Made by a program: the position numbers and the translations under genes. From Stomorhina lunata (taxonomy: Eukaryota > Arthropoda > Insecta > Diptera > Rhiniidae), in the NCBI GenBank assembly GCA_933228675.1, contig OW121741.1, positions 35,469,952 to 35,533,951 of the forward strand: a stretch of 64,000 nt of DNA, given 5' to 3'. Of the stretch, positions 23,561 to 35,769 are shown piece by piece (the first letter of the stretch is position 1; every line of letters begins with the position of its first letter). The notes beneath the pieces were generated by a model that was not told where the DNA came from, searched no databases, and worked only from the letters and a program-made list of their open reading frames with translations.

Positions 23561-25279
23561 ACTGGTAACCCAAGCAACCTTGTTGAAAATGCGGTAAACA
23601 ACCCGTGTGGGATTCTAGGTTAGGGCTAATATGAGAGAGTGTTATCTTAGAGCCATTCCAACGTATTTGGTCTAAGGGTCTTAGATAAGTGTACTTAGTT
23701 AAGTAGGAAAATGCAGCGCCTGCTCAACATGTTAGTAGCGGCTAAAACCGGGCGTCTCTCTTGGATCGAACGGCTCGCTAAACAAATGTGGCTCATGTCA
23801 TTGGACTCATCATCCATCGACTTAGCACTTACGATATTTTAAGCATGGAAAGAAAGAAAATTGCAGAATATAAATACTACTCCAAGGGGTTATCATGCGA
23901 GAAATGCCCCTGGTACGGCAGCTGGCACAAGGATTTAGAAGGTGCCTAATCTATGCAAGAACATTATGATGAATAAAAAAAATGAGGATCTATGCTCCAC
24001 TGGGAGCATAGATCAAGGACAACAGAAGAGGAAGATCCGGATGCTTTAAAAGGTTAACTAGTGATATGCTTTCGGCTATCCTAACATCTCGTCGTGCGGG
24101 TGTTTATGTGCTCTAAAAATGCATTTTGAGAAAATCGATCTTGAAGGTTTAACTTAATTCTTCTAAAAAACTTTGCGATATAATTTTGAGATTTTGAGAT
24201 ATATTTGGCATATAGCGCAAAATAGTATACAAAAAATCTGTTTTGAAGGATATATACATAAAACAGACACTATTTATCTCAGAAACTAGACGAGATAGCC
24301 AAAAATGGATTGCAGATTTGAAAAATTTAGGGTCGAAAACCTAAAGTGGCATCGACGATATATCAAATGAAAAGTATTTGAAAGAGATTTTGCATCAACA
24401 GGTCCATCACTCAAATAATGTTCAAAAATCGACTGTGGGATAAGGATCTTAACAAATGATCTAGTTTTGAATTCTTTTATATATTTTTAAACAATTTCTA
24501 TTCGTGTTCACCTTTAATAAGTTGCCACTTTTTATATGAAATCACGACACTGTGCTGCGTACAGAACAATAACAAGAACAAACAAAAACACACACTAATT
24601 CACTCAATCACTTTAGAAAGAGAAGGAGCAAAATAATAACAATAACGCATGATCACCTTGATGCGCAAAATGATCATTTGTTTTGCTTTCTCTCTTTCAA
24701 TTTTAAATTCTTATTTTTTTGCCAAAAAAAATCACAATTTCTTCTTTTCTGATATTTGGTTTTGAATAACATTTTATTTTCAAATTTACTCACTTTATTA
24801 ATCTTATTTTTTCAAAATTGTTTTTTTTTTTTTAATTTTTCTTTATATTTTTTGTAATATTTCGTATTTACTTTTTCAATGATTTTCCACTTCAATTACT
24901 TTTGAATTTTGTTAGAACATTTTTTTTTTTCATTATTATTTAATAATATCACTTCAACACTTAATTTTTGTTGTTATTTCGCTTGACTTTGGTAACATAG
25001 AAATCTTTTAGCTGTATTTATTTGATCGATCGCGCTTAGATTTTTTTTTTTCAATATCAAAACATTAACAAAAATAAACAACCGTATTCGTAGTAACGAT
25101 TTATTGAGCGTCAAGCGTGTGAGAGTGAAGATCGCGTGTTATGGGTTCAACAGACGTCGTTATACTGATATATGAACGTTATAACGACAACAATGCTCGG
25201 AAGTTGGTTTAACAAAAAAAAAAAAACAAAAACAAGCGCAGCAGCAGCGACAACAAACTACAACAACCAAAAACATTAT
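23561..25279. other. Long non-coding stretch, possible 5' leader near its right end
   Basis: No credible protein. 24530-24570 ('gaaatcacgacactgtgctg') is the diverged reverse complement of about 20270-20335, suggesting an inverted pair of repeats. 24680-24940 is poly-T rich. 25080-25270 resembles a fly 5' leader ('gtcaagcgtgtgagagtgaa', then CAA/CAG-rich 'gcgcagcagcagcgacaac') and might be a retroelement leader or a host non-coding exon; I cannot tell which. Confidence 0.4.
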
Positions 25280-27060
25280 ACCAAATGATATTAACAACGG
25301 CTGTCAATTAGAGTGACCAGGTGAGATAGTGATCGACGTAAGTATAATAGAAGTATTAGAAAACACGTCAAACAGATTTGAAGAGAATATATTTGGGTCT
25401 TAACGACCCGTGCTTTTAGTTGATTATTTATTGAGCACCCTGATAGAGACAAGGTGAAAATTAGTATTGCTCGCAAGCTGCATGATCTCCCAGTCTCTGA
25501 CCCACCACAACTTTTTACGTCCGTGGAAGTTGCAAAGGCCATGCTTACAGCTAGGCCTTCAGAGGCATTTCCATGCTGATGCTTAAACACCTAGGCGAGT
25601 GGGGACTCTAGTTCTTGACAGGTGGCATAAATTTGTCTATGCCTAGCCTCACAATATCCGATGTCTGGAATGTGGGTAAAGTGATCCCAATACTAAAAGC
25701 TGGGAAACCCTCGATTGAGGGATCATCGTACAGACCGATACCCTCCTGTCACCAGTCGCGAAGGCAGTCGAGGCTCTACTCATCCCCCAGCTGACCAGCC
25801 AACCACCAGCAGCTCGCCACCAGCATGGATTCCGTAAAATTCACAGCACCACCACAGAATTAAAAGTTATTACCACTCATATCGCACAAGGCTTAAAGCA
25901 GCAGAGGCCTTGTGAAAGAACGGTCCTTGTGGCGCTTGACTTATCAAAAGTATTTGATACGGTAAGCCATGCCGCTCTCATCCAGGACATCCACAATGCC
26001 AACAAGGCTTAAAGCAGCAAAGGCCTTGTGAAAGAACGGTCATTGTGGCGTTTGGCTTGTCAAAAGCTTTTGACACGGTTAGCCATGCCACCCTCTTCCA
26101 GGACATCCTGCATCCACAATGCTAACAAATTTGAAGAGATGGATAGTAAATTATTTGAGTGGTCGTCAGTCATTCGTAGAGTTTAGACACCAGCGCTCAT
26201 TACACGTAGAGTCAAACAGGGAGTTCCTCAGGGAGTCGTGTCGCCACTCCTGTTTAACTTATTCCTCTCTAAACTCCCAGCTCCGTCGCCAGGTGATATT
26301 ATATGCATACGATAATGGCGACCGGCCATAATTTGGAAGTTATCATCCACAATTTCTTCACTGAACGTAACCTGAGGATACAACCAACTAAATCCTCAGT
26401 GACCCTATTTACTACCTGGACGAAAGAAGTAAGCCTATAACTTGGCGGCACTAGCCGGCAGTACTTGGGGAATGTACAAAGAAAACTTGTTGTCTACCTA
26501 TAAAGCAATTGGTCAGTCAGTTTCTAAGTGATACTCAGTGAAGAAATATTTAATGCTGCCAAAATGTAGCCCCATCATCCTCATGAGAAAACAAAGATCC
26601 AGTAAAGGAACACAACATTATGCTATCTCAGCAGTTCCTTTTGGGATGCCATCGGAGAAATCATTCAAACTTTGACATCTTCCCCGAGGCATTGCATCCT
26701 TTAGATCATACCTCGTACGTGGCAGCATTAAAAAAACATTCATAGAGACGCCACCAACTGCGTGATTTCAGGTTATCGCATAATTGTTTTATTAGAAGGT
26801 CGTCCACTGCCCATAACAGAAGAAGAAAAGAACTTGCCGTGGAAAACAAGAGTCGTTCCGTTCGACTGAGATCGGGATGGAGCAACAGATCTTTTGGTCC
26901 CGCATAGACCGTGCCGTCCTCAACGTATGTCATTCTTGTGTTCAGGGTCCTCATGATACCACCACATTGTCAGCTGTACCGCCAATCCTACTTGACTTAG
27001 TCCTGAGGATTTATGTGGACTTATAAAGTGGAAGTAGCAAAATTTCATGGCCTTAATCTT
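25280..27060 (+). pseudogene. Jockey-supergroup LINE ORF2 (RT), degenerate
   Basis: Ordered RT blocks are visible in shifting frames: DVWNVGKVIPILKAGKPS with SYRPI (about 25660-25740), an ALDLSK.FDT motif A (about 25930-25960, present twice because of a local duplication), LKRW..NYLSGRQSFVEF (26119-26190), QGVPQG.V.SPLLFNLFL motif B (about 26215-26270), then FFTERNLRIQPTKSSVTLFT (about 26352-26411). The C-terminal part has FLLGCHRR (about 26640) and CQGPHDT (about 26940). Numerous stops and frameshifts, no intact YADD. A second copy of its 3' end lies at 38712-39300. Confidence 0.8.
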
Positions 27061-27167
27061 CTAACAGATCGCCCATTAAACAAGAATTATAAATCTCTTT
27101 AGGTGAACTACACATGTTGCTGGATACTATATAAATCTGGTATATCGACTCGACATATACCTCTACT

Positions 27168-27640
27168 ATGTGGAGGGAGTCCAAAGTAATCATTATTTCC
27201 AATGCGGTTAAACCTTTTTGTACGGAAGCCAAAGATTTTATTAACCATCCTTTGTTTCTTCTGCAGATATTGGAGAAACTTACTAGCAAGTATCACAGAG
27301 AAAATAAAAAATCCACACAGGTAGCTCTAGTGATTTTACGAAACATAGAAGAAGCGTTTAATAACATAACTCCAGATTCTATATCTAAATATTTATATAC
27401 TCTGGACAACTTGTATTAAGTCTTCTTAAAAAGAGACAAGTTAGCATGAAATTGGGGTTGTCTGACTTACCACAAGCCAATGTTATATATATCTGCCTAA
27501 CCTTGAAAACTCGCTACATAGCAAGAGAGATAGTTAAGCTACCACTTAGTTCTGTCTTGCTTTTGAATTTAATATCAGCCTTGATTGCCGCAGATGCCTT
27601 AGAAATTAAGATTAACTATAATCTGTTGACATGCTTTAGC
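27168..27640 (+). pseudogene. LINE RT fragment (motif A region)
   Basis: The frame at 27168-27419 contains STQVALVILRNIEEAFNNIT, which resembles the RT motif A context of R1/LOA-type LINEs (typically AFLDIEGAFNN). The catalytic aspartate position is altered to Asn/Glu. The downstream frame adds nothing recognisable. A dead fragment, assigned with moderate confidence. Confidence 0.45.
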
Positions 27641-30600
27641 TAATTACAAATTCCAGACTAACTAGAATCTGTTAAAATGCCTCTGGCCAATTGTTCGAGG
27701 ATGCATTCCTTTCAAACATATGTGCCCGCGGTTATATAGGTAATGTTCTCGTATAAAGGCACGCGGTTAGTTTAAAAGTTGTAGCTTTCATACTCTATTG
27801 TGTTACAAAGTTTTCCTGAGTTAATGCTCCTACTTTCTGGCAACAGCAAACCCGAAGAAGTAAAACAAAGACTCTTCTATGTATGTTCCTGCCTAGACTT
27901 TAATGGACTGAAACTACATAATTTCAGATCCCATCTGCTTATGACACGTGATGGGTCTTATCAGTCCATATAAAGCCAAATCATGTATAATTCAATACCA
28001 CAGTATGACCTAGAAATACAAACATTGATCTTTAAATTTTTTTGTTTAGGACCAGCGCTCAGGGGATTATGCAATGCATTGTGTTTTAACTAGGAAAATA
28101 GGTTATAGGAAGGGGGATGGGTTGAGTAGGGTTTGTGGACATTTGATTTGAACTTCCCTATATTGCAACTGACTGGAAAAACTTCTGCGGGAAGCAAATT
28201 CCACATGCGAACTGTAAGGCTGAGGAACCAATTTTCTTTTGTAGTGTGTTGATCTGTCTACTGGCCAATCGAGTATGAAGTTATGCGCTCTAACAGGTAG
28301 ACTAATTTAGACTAATTTCGGGAACGAGTTTTCTGTTTTCGTTAAAGCATATTCCAAAGTAGTAACGATAGAACAGTGTGACGTAACCCGCATTGCTACG
28401 GTGCTCCATTGGATTAACAGATATATTTACTATTCTGTCACCGATGAGAACTTTCGCTTTCTCCTACCTTCGGTCGAGAAGCTTCAAAATAGACTTTGAA
28501 TCACCGGTCCATATATAAGAGTTGTATTTCAATTTAGGATATGAGAGAGATTAAATTAAGTCAACTTAGCCTAAGATGTACAGGATGAGCTTCCTCCGCA
28601 AATGATAGTTAGGTGCTGAAGAGGACATATATGTAACCCGGTACCTAAATCTGTCAAAACATCAAAACATTAACAATCTGGTCACCCTTAGATAATGTAC
28701 ACATAACCTTTTCGAGACGCTTCTGGGTCTCTCATGCTCAAAATGTGTTTAAGCTGAGATTCAATTAATTTCAACAATGCATTTATTGTTGTTGATGTTG
28801 CTGTCGGTATCTTTATGCGAATGTCATTAAATGAGTGAGTGAGTGTGCGTGTTAATATGTTTGTTCAAACAATTCGCATAACATGTCAAAGATTTGAATT
28901 AAAATTCTTCTCCACTTTCGCAGATCAAGTAAAATTTTTCAGATGGCAAAAAAGGCGATAAAATGTGACCAACTAGAGCTTCAGACAGTTATTTGGTACA
29001 TTTTGCAACTTCTTAAAGATGTATGGGGGTTTAAGCTTGTTCATTTGGTGCGCTTAAATGAAAAGGATGGAACTAAGACTTCTTTCAACACTCCGAAAAT
29101 GACCCCAGTTATACATTGCATTTTGATGGAAATAGGTTTTGGAAAGGATGGAAGATTAGCAGAAAGTCTTCTGATTAAAGCTTGTTAAACATATTGATAT
29201 GTTGTGTTGTGCGATACACTGGCAAATCAAACAACAAATTGACGAGTTCTTGACCCAAATTTAGACGGTGCGTAATTGAGTCAATAGAGCTAGCTAAGCT
29301 ATTGTTACCAAGAAGCACCTTTCCAGCACACGTTCGAGAAACTCAAAAGTAGACTTTGAAGTACGGCCCATCCCATTTGACACCTGAATAATATATAGTC
29401 ATTGGATTCTCATGTCCAGAACATCAAAAGTTTCTGATTCCTCAATCATTTCAGTTATACCTAATTAAAAAGAGACTCAGTCTATAACTGGCATGGATGG
29501 TCTTTTAGAAAATGAGTAAAAGTAAGAACAAAGCCTTGCAGTATCCGTGAGCTAATTTTGAAGGCATTGGATGGTCAACACCTGTAGAGAGATAACTGAC
29601 GAAGCTAAAAGTGTTCCATATCACATTCTATCGAATTTTTGGAAATGTCTAAGGCCACAACTTTACTTTCACCAAAAAGATGGAATAGTCATATTTTTTC
29701 CGATAGGAGGGGGTTAGTAAGTTCCTTATGATTGATCCCATCAAAATCAATACTGCCTGATGATTAGTATGTTCTTAGATTTAAGATATTTGTCCAAATG
29801 GAAAGCACCCAACAAATTGCTATTGGATGATAATTTTTAGGGCTTAAGTTTCACCCGATGAACTAACATTGAAGATCAAACCTTTAATGCTATTGATATG
29901 CCATCCAGTCCAAAAGAATTTTATATTGAGACTCCCTAAAACTTAAAAGGCTTGAGCTCATTTGAGATCGGGCAGTGATTGACTGTTTATGACTTCAAGT
30001 CAACATGTAAGATTTATCAACCGGGATCGTAAATGATTGGTCATCCTTGAAACGAATTGGAATTGATGAATTATCGTTATCTCGAATCTTTTGAATTAAT
30101 GACCAGAAGTTTTATTGCCCCATATGAGCAGAAATAACTTAAGCACGAAGAGGCTGCTTTATGGGATCTGAAAGTAAGTATTGTTTTGTCGATCTGTGCG
30201 AGATTAAGGAGCTTAAAGTATATGCAACTCTTATCATAAGATGTATATGTGTGATATATGCTATGTTTTGTGACATCTCGATTTGTGTGTTTCGGCAGAT
30301 ATCAATTTATCCCTTGACTAGAAACATAAATCCTTCTTCCATTCTTGAGGATCAGCTTAGATTTCAAGATTATCGGAAATGATGATGAGAATGGTTAGCT
30401 TTTTCCGAAAGCTATCCTCGACAAGTTGTCGAAGTCAAATATACGTTCGTCATAAACTTTTGTTGTTCCAAATCATCCTTTACAATCAAATTGGCTTCTA
30501 CAAATGTAAACTATGTCGATTTCAGTACAATTTTACTTCTAAAGGTTAATTGGCTTATAAAAATCACTTCTTTGTCTTCTTTTATCCCTGACTCCCAGTG

Positions 30601-30839
30601 GAACATAAGGCAAGATGTTAGGCATACGTCATTCCATGAAAAGTTTTCTACTTGCAACTCCGAATCAGTTGGCATTCTCCACAAAGCAGATGAGCCAATA
30701 CTACGTCCTCTTCCCTGTGGATTCCAACGAAGAGCTTGTAGAGGAATGTTGATATTTGGCCTTCGAAGTGTGTTGCCTATCTAACGCTAGTTCTGCCGAC
30801 ATGCCTCTATAGAAATGAGGATTTGGTTTGTCGCATTTG
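27641..30839. other. Anonymous 3.2-kb repeat-derived region
   Basis: No coding sequence supported. The phrase 'aatagactttgaatcaccgg' near 28490 recurs diverged near 29350, so part is dispersed repeat. Small frames (28943-29188 and others) carry no recognisable motif. 28780-28800 has a 'ttgttgttgatgttgctgt' run of the kind seen at LINE 3' ends. Confidence 0.4.
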
Positions 30840-31550
30840 TAGATCTTCATTTCTTATCCGATTTTTCTTATATCGATTTGGTCACCATATATTTGCAGTC
30901 GCATATCGATAGCATTTGTGTGTTTCCAAGTTTCGTAACCGTAATACAGAATGCACTTGACATTTGAGTTGTATATTCGTAACTTAGTTTTTGTTGATAT
31001 TTGTAGAGGTTTCCAAATAGCTCGGAGAATGTCGAATGCAGATTTTGCCTTATTAATATGCGATTTAATCTCATCTCTTGTAGATACCAAACTTACCAGA
31101 TAATTGAAGGTACCTGTACATCCAATAACCTCGTTATCCATATTAATGTGTGGTTTGGGCCATAGCCTCCAGGCATAATCTTTTTCTCGGAAATATTGAT
31201 TTCGAAGTCAGTATTTTCTAGAAGCTGACCTGAGCTTTGGCTTAGAAGACATACGCCATTGTTGTTAAAGGGTGTCCGTGGTATACCGCGTCTACTATTT
31301 AGAAATAAAAGTATAGGTGACAAGATACATTCTTGCCTTACTCCAATAGTAACTTTAAACGGATCTGACAATTTACATCCACATTTGAAACCCACGTACA
31401 TTGCCCAATTTTTTAAAATTCTCCACAGATAGCTTCTATTGACGCTTTCGAAGACCTTCATAAAGTTGAAGAGTAAAACAGTCGAGTTCCACGGGCTCCT
31501 GACTCCTGTGTTACCAGAATTAAGTTTCTCGTCTGACTCCGTAGTCAAGG
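30840..31550 (-). pseudogene. RTE-like endonuclease-RT LINE, RT part
   Basis: Reading right to left: FNFMKVFESVNRSYLWRIL (motif A with the catalytic Asp changed), GVRQECILSPIL (motif B, Gly to Glu), then after a frameshift FNYLVSLVSTRDEIKSHIN, TKLRIYNSNVKCILYYGYET. The last block corresponds to the LLYGCETW motif intact at 34320-34343. RT core motif C is not preserved. Its left and right neighbours are opposite-strand relics. Confidence 0.7.
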
Positions 31551-32100
31551 CGTTTAATAGAGTCTGGCACGGGAACTTATTGCTAATGATGTCGTAATAA
31601 CTTCTGTCGGCTTATATCGAGCTTCCTCGAAGATCGCACTATACGAGTTGTTATAGATGGGATCTCATCAAAAGAGTTCAAGATTCTCCTACTCTATTCT
31701 TATTTGATTCTCCTACTTTATTTCCTATCTTTATAAATTATCTTCTATGCCAAACTTTCAATCCTATATACAGTTGATAATAATATTAATAATATTTACA
31801 ATCAATAGAAGGCCAAGCCTTTTTGGAGTTTGCGCTATGATACAAAACATGATTTAACTCGCGATTTAAAAACAATTTCAAAATGGGGCGTGCGAATAGA
31901 AATGATTTTAATGCGGGGAAAACTAGGGGGATCTGTATTAATGGATGGTAAAAATATTGAGGAATCAGATGCTATTGATGTTCTGGGTATGAGAATTCAA
32001 TGGTCGTTAGATTAACCACATTTTTCAAGTATCGAAGGAGTCATTCAATTGCCTAGGTTTTCTAGTCATCCCCTGAGTGCTTGTCCTACATTAAAAAAAC
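31550..32100 (+). pseudogene. LINE RT fragment
   Basis: Blocks in several frames: KAFNRVWHGNLL (motif A region, near 31548), RVVIDGISSKEFKI (near 31639), TFNPIYS, then in one frame DLKTISKWGVR and IEESDAIDVLGMRIQ (31866-31995), followed by HFQVSKE-like and CLGFL text. It belongs to the same broad family as 21962-23560. No motif C. It begins exactly where the minus-strand relic ends. Confidence 0.6.
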
Positions 32101-33400
32101 TGGAGATCTACTAAAATTTCAACCTGCAATTGTATGGGTAATCCTCATACTATCTAGGTCCCTAAAATCAACAGAATTGCAGACACTCCTTACATCTTTA
32201 GGTGCCCACCCACATAAACCTGCATTTCGCAGTCTCGAACAGGAAAGAAGTCATATTTTATTGTGTGTCTTTTCCGGAATTCAATCTTTTGACAAAATGC
32301 TGATATTTGTAACTTGGTAACTTGGAGTAGAAGGGCTATACTTATTTCAGAAATTGCCCGGCATATCAACATCATCCGCGATGTTGTTGGTATCACTTAA
32401 TAATAACCTTGCGGTTTTTGTGGACGATTCATCAATATCGAAAAAATATTTAAAATAACGATTTTTTTTATTAATATCTCTTTGACAATCGCCTTTAGCA
32501 ATTTTTTACTGGAATATTCAACAAGTAACTGTTATTTTCCAAAACAAAACATTCAAAACCAGTTCGTAAGTGAAGGTATGTATCACTTGAATTCTCCAAA
32601 AGTTGGGTTGTCAGTGGGAGCATAAAGTTTGTCTGCACGTGCAAACATCAACTTGTGCTTTATAATTATTATTATGTTGCTTCATTAAATCAAGGTCCAT
32701 TTTGAAATAAATGATGATCATTATGATCTTCAAAATGCATTTTTTTAAGTTTGGGTACGAGCATACTTAAAGTTAAAACAAAAGAAGATACATTGCATTG
32801 AACTTAACCCTCAACACCGGTTTCAGCTTTAATGAATTGCGATTTAGTTGTAATTTATAGCGATTTTAATCAAGTCAGTTTTTTTTTTGTTTTGATATTT
32901 CCTATTGACGTCACTTGCTTTGGAGGAGGGGGATACAATTTGAAGGAGTTCAGTTTTAAAGGAAAATTTTAATTGATGGGATTCCATAGTACTTATAAAT
33001 AGGTATGAGTTGTATTGAATTTTAAAAGTTATCTGTGCAATTTTACTATTCGTTTTGAAATTTTAAAATATTCCATTGTCTTTATTGGCGTGTACACAAA
33101 AGAGGAAGTTATTTTGATTTTTTTTTTTTTGTTAATAATGTATTTTAATATGTAGTATAAGTCTAAACGAGGGTAGGTCCAGCATTTGTATATCATCGGC
33201 TTTTTTGAATTTCCCTCACCTTGATTGGTAAATCTGAATTGCTTCTGTCAATATGCAACTGTCAGTTGACTCCTATTTATATGTCGTTAACATCCGTTAA
33301 AGAAGCGAGCCAACATGTGCCGCGAGTTCTCTCATTACAACGTTAAAAATATGGGTAACGAAACCTAGTCTCCACCTTTGTCAAACAAAATACTTCCGTC
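32101..33400. other. Anonymous AT-rich spacer
   Basis: No supported gene or tandem repeat. 32870-32890 and 33117-33130 are T homopolymers. Short frames lack motifs. Confidence 0.4.
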
Positions 33401-33419
33401 TGAGTTTAATTTTATAAAA

Positions 33420-34734
33420 GTTCATAAAAGAAGCCTTTTATGAACAGTAACGAGTAAGTTTACGAAAGCTGCCGTTAAAATAATACTGGGTGATCTTAAC
33501 GCGAAGATTTGTTGGTAAATTCAGCTTAACAGCTTAACAACACCTTGATTCAACGGGTGATTAATCAGTCTTGATGTATATATCGGTCACAGGTGACTAG
33601 TCAGTATTGATGTATATATCGGTCACAGATGATTTTTGTAGTAAAAAAATATTATTCATAGACTTCAAACGCGCATTTGACACATTAGAACACAGCGCGA
33701 TCTGGGAAGCTCTAAGATGTAAAGGAGTCCCTGAAAAGATTATACGACACGTCAAGGAACTTTACAACAATGCATTCTGCTGTATTCTTCATGAAGGTTC
33801 ACAGAGCAAACCCATTAATGTTAAGGTAGGAGTTCGCCAAGGCTGTGTGCTATCTCCACTGCTATTCAACATAGTGCTCGATGTTGTTTTGTGTCATTCG
33901 ATGTCTGGCCAACATGGTATATCATGGGGCCTTCATGACAGATTAGATGACATCGACTACGCTGATGACGTATGTCTCTTTTCTCACCGTTTCTCCAGCA
34001 TGCAGTTAAAAATCCAAACCTTTGCATCCCGTTCAGCCTTAGCTGGCCTTCAAATTAACATTAAGAAAACTAAGTCATTGCGAGTAAACTCACTTAACGA
34101 GTCAAAATTTTATCTTGATGGGCAATATATTGATGAGGTTGAAACTTTCTGCTACCTAGGAAGTATAATCTCTAAAAGCGGTGGCAGTAGAGAAGATATC
34201 CAAAATAGATTATGTAGAGCAAAGCAAGCTTTTGGTATTCTCAATAAGTTCTGGAGATCGCAGAATATCTCAACTATCACCAAACTCAAAGTTTTTAACA
34301 CTAATGTTAAGCCCGTGCTCTTATATGGCTGTGAGACATGGAATATTTCGAGTCGAGAGATAAGCGGACTACAAGCATTTGTCAATCGATGCCTCAGACG
34401 CATTCTAAGAATTTTCTGGCCCGTTACAATTTCAAAACAAGATTTATGGGTGCGCACCAATCAAAAACCATTACAAACTACTATTCGTACTCGGAAATAT
34501 GGTTGGCTAGGACATACACTTAGAAAGCCAGCTACTGATATAAATCGTCAAGCCATCGAATATAATCCTCAAGGTTCCAGGAGGTCTGGTAGACCTGCTA
34601 ACACGTGGAGGCGGCAAACTGAGAACGAGTTACGAGAGTTCGGAGTATCGTGGAACGAGATGAAAGTCTTGACTACAAATAAACACACATGGAAAACATT
34701 TGTTGAGGCCCTATGTTCCACAAGGAATTAAAGG
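33420..34734 (+). pseudogene. RTE-like LINE: 5'-truncated but open RT
   Basis: The best preserved retroelement here: about 1.1 kb of uninterrupted frame (33607-34731, 374 codons). It has motif A LFIDFKRAFDTLEH (residues 16-29), motif B GVRQGCVLSPLLFNI (75-89), catalytic DYADD (117-121), YLGSIISKSGG (183-193), LLYGCETW (238-245) and an SGRP...W C-terminal tail. Fingers upstream of motif A are missing, and an endonuclease scrap (VKIILGDLNAKI) lies near 33475-33512, so the copy carries an internal deletion. A 36-bp-spaced direct repeat of 'ttgatgtatatatcggtcac' (33571 and 33607) sits at the junction. It is probably non-autonomous despite the open frame. Confidence 0.85.
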
Positions 34735-34789
34735 ACTAAATATATATAAATTCTATACAAATTTATTTAACATATAAAATTTATTAAAT

Positions 34790-35590
34790 AATATGTTTGT
34801 TTTGAGTAGAGCACTTGGAGATTGCCGCATTTGCTGTGTTTGATTAAAATTTTGCATTAATGCTGGCTTTTGTGAACTGGAAGAAGGTACCAGTTCTGGA
34901 CTGGATATCATTTGAAGATTGGGTTTGAGGCACTTGACCAGGACCGCCAGATTGATTACTATGCTGTCAGAACATTAAAAGCACCAACTGGCATGCAGGA
35001 AGGCATATTGAGCATTTGATTCAAGGTACCTTGAATTTGAAAATTAAATTTGTATTTAATACCTTGAGGTCCTGTTGTATTGGAAATACCTAGATATGCT
35101 GCATATTTGGTGGTATACCTTGCATACCTAGATTAGCTCCAGCATTGAGTCCTTCCATATTCATAGCACCCACAGAAAAACCCTGATTCATGCGAGCATC
35201 CACCCATGACATTAATTTGTAAACCTCCAGGAGCAGTCATTTCAGCCATAATTTTTTGTTGTCCTGTTGCTGACCATAGCCTCCAGCACCCATAGCCATT
35301 TGTGGTCTTATGCTCTGCATTTGTTGCATTGCTGTTGCCCAGGTCTTTGTTGATTCAAAGTTTGCAAGAGATTTGAGGTAGGTGCAATTGCCCTGGATGG
35401 CTAAATTTTACAAAGCATTTAGAGAATCCTGCATCATGTTTTGTTGGCCCTTCTCAGCATTTGGTGTATGAGCTTGTTGGGGTCTTCCTTTATAATAAAA
35501 CAAACATAGGATATTAAAAATTAAACATTCATCATTCCGGGAAACTTACTCTGAATATATGATTTTCCATAACACTGGCTTTTTATTGTT
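34790..35590 (-). pseudogene. MED15-like gene fragment with a retained intron
   Basis: Minus-strand translation gives, in order, MENHIF (35570-35553; compare the MENHVF phrase of the MED15 KIX domain), AHTPNAEKGQQNMMQDSLNA (about 35474-35415), then MQQM and PQMAMGAGGYG (about 35325-35275), GFSVGAMNMEGLNAGANLGM (about 35180-35120), GGPGQVPQT (about 34950-34925) and Q/S-rich text. The 'DSLNAL.NLA.QG' phrase and Met/Gln/Gly-rich context fit insect MED15, a Mediator tail subunit. A canonical 62-nt intron (35488-35549; GTAAGT donor, TAAAG acceptor) is retained, arguing for a DNA-level duplication rather than a retrocopy. Stops and frameshifts make it dead. MED15 recall is from memory and moderate. 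Confidence 0.5.
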
Positions 35591-35769
35591 ATAAAAAATT
35601 GTAAAAAAATACAATAATTGACAAAATTATAATTTGAAACTTTTCACAAAATTTAAATTTTTTATTTTTCCAGTCAAAGTTTTAAAATGTATGCAAGAAT
35701 GAAACAACTGCAATTATTAATGTTGTTTCACTCTTCACTCTGTGTTAGTTTCAGTCAGTCATTTCTTGT

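Noticed and set aside
25080..25270. Host 5' exon with CAA/CAG-rich leader
   Set aside because: Looks leader-like, but no coding exon, donor site or protein could be linked to it; left as a note in the spacer entry.
28943..29188. 81-codon frame as a host gene
   Set aside because: No recognisable motif, no splice or poly(A) context, surrounded by repeats; frames of this length are expected by chance.
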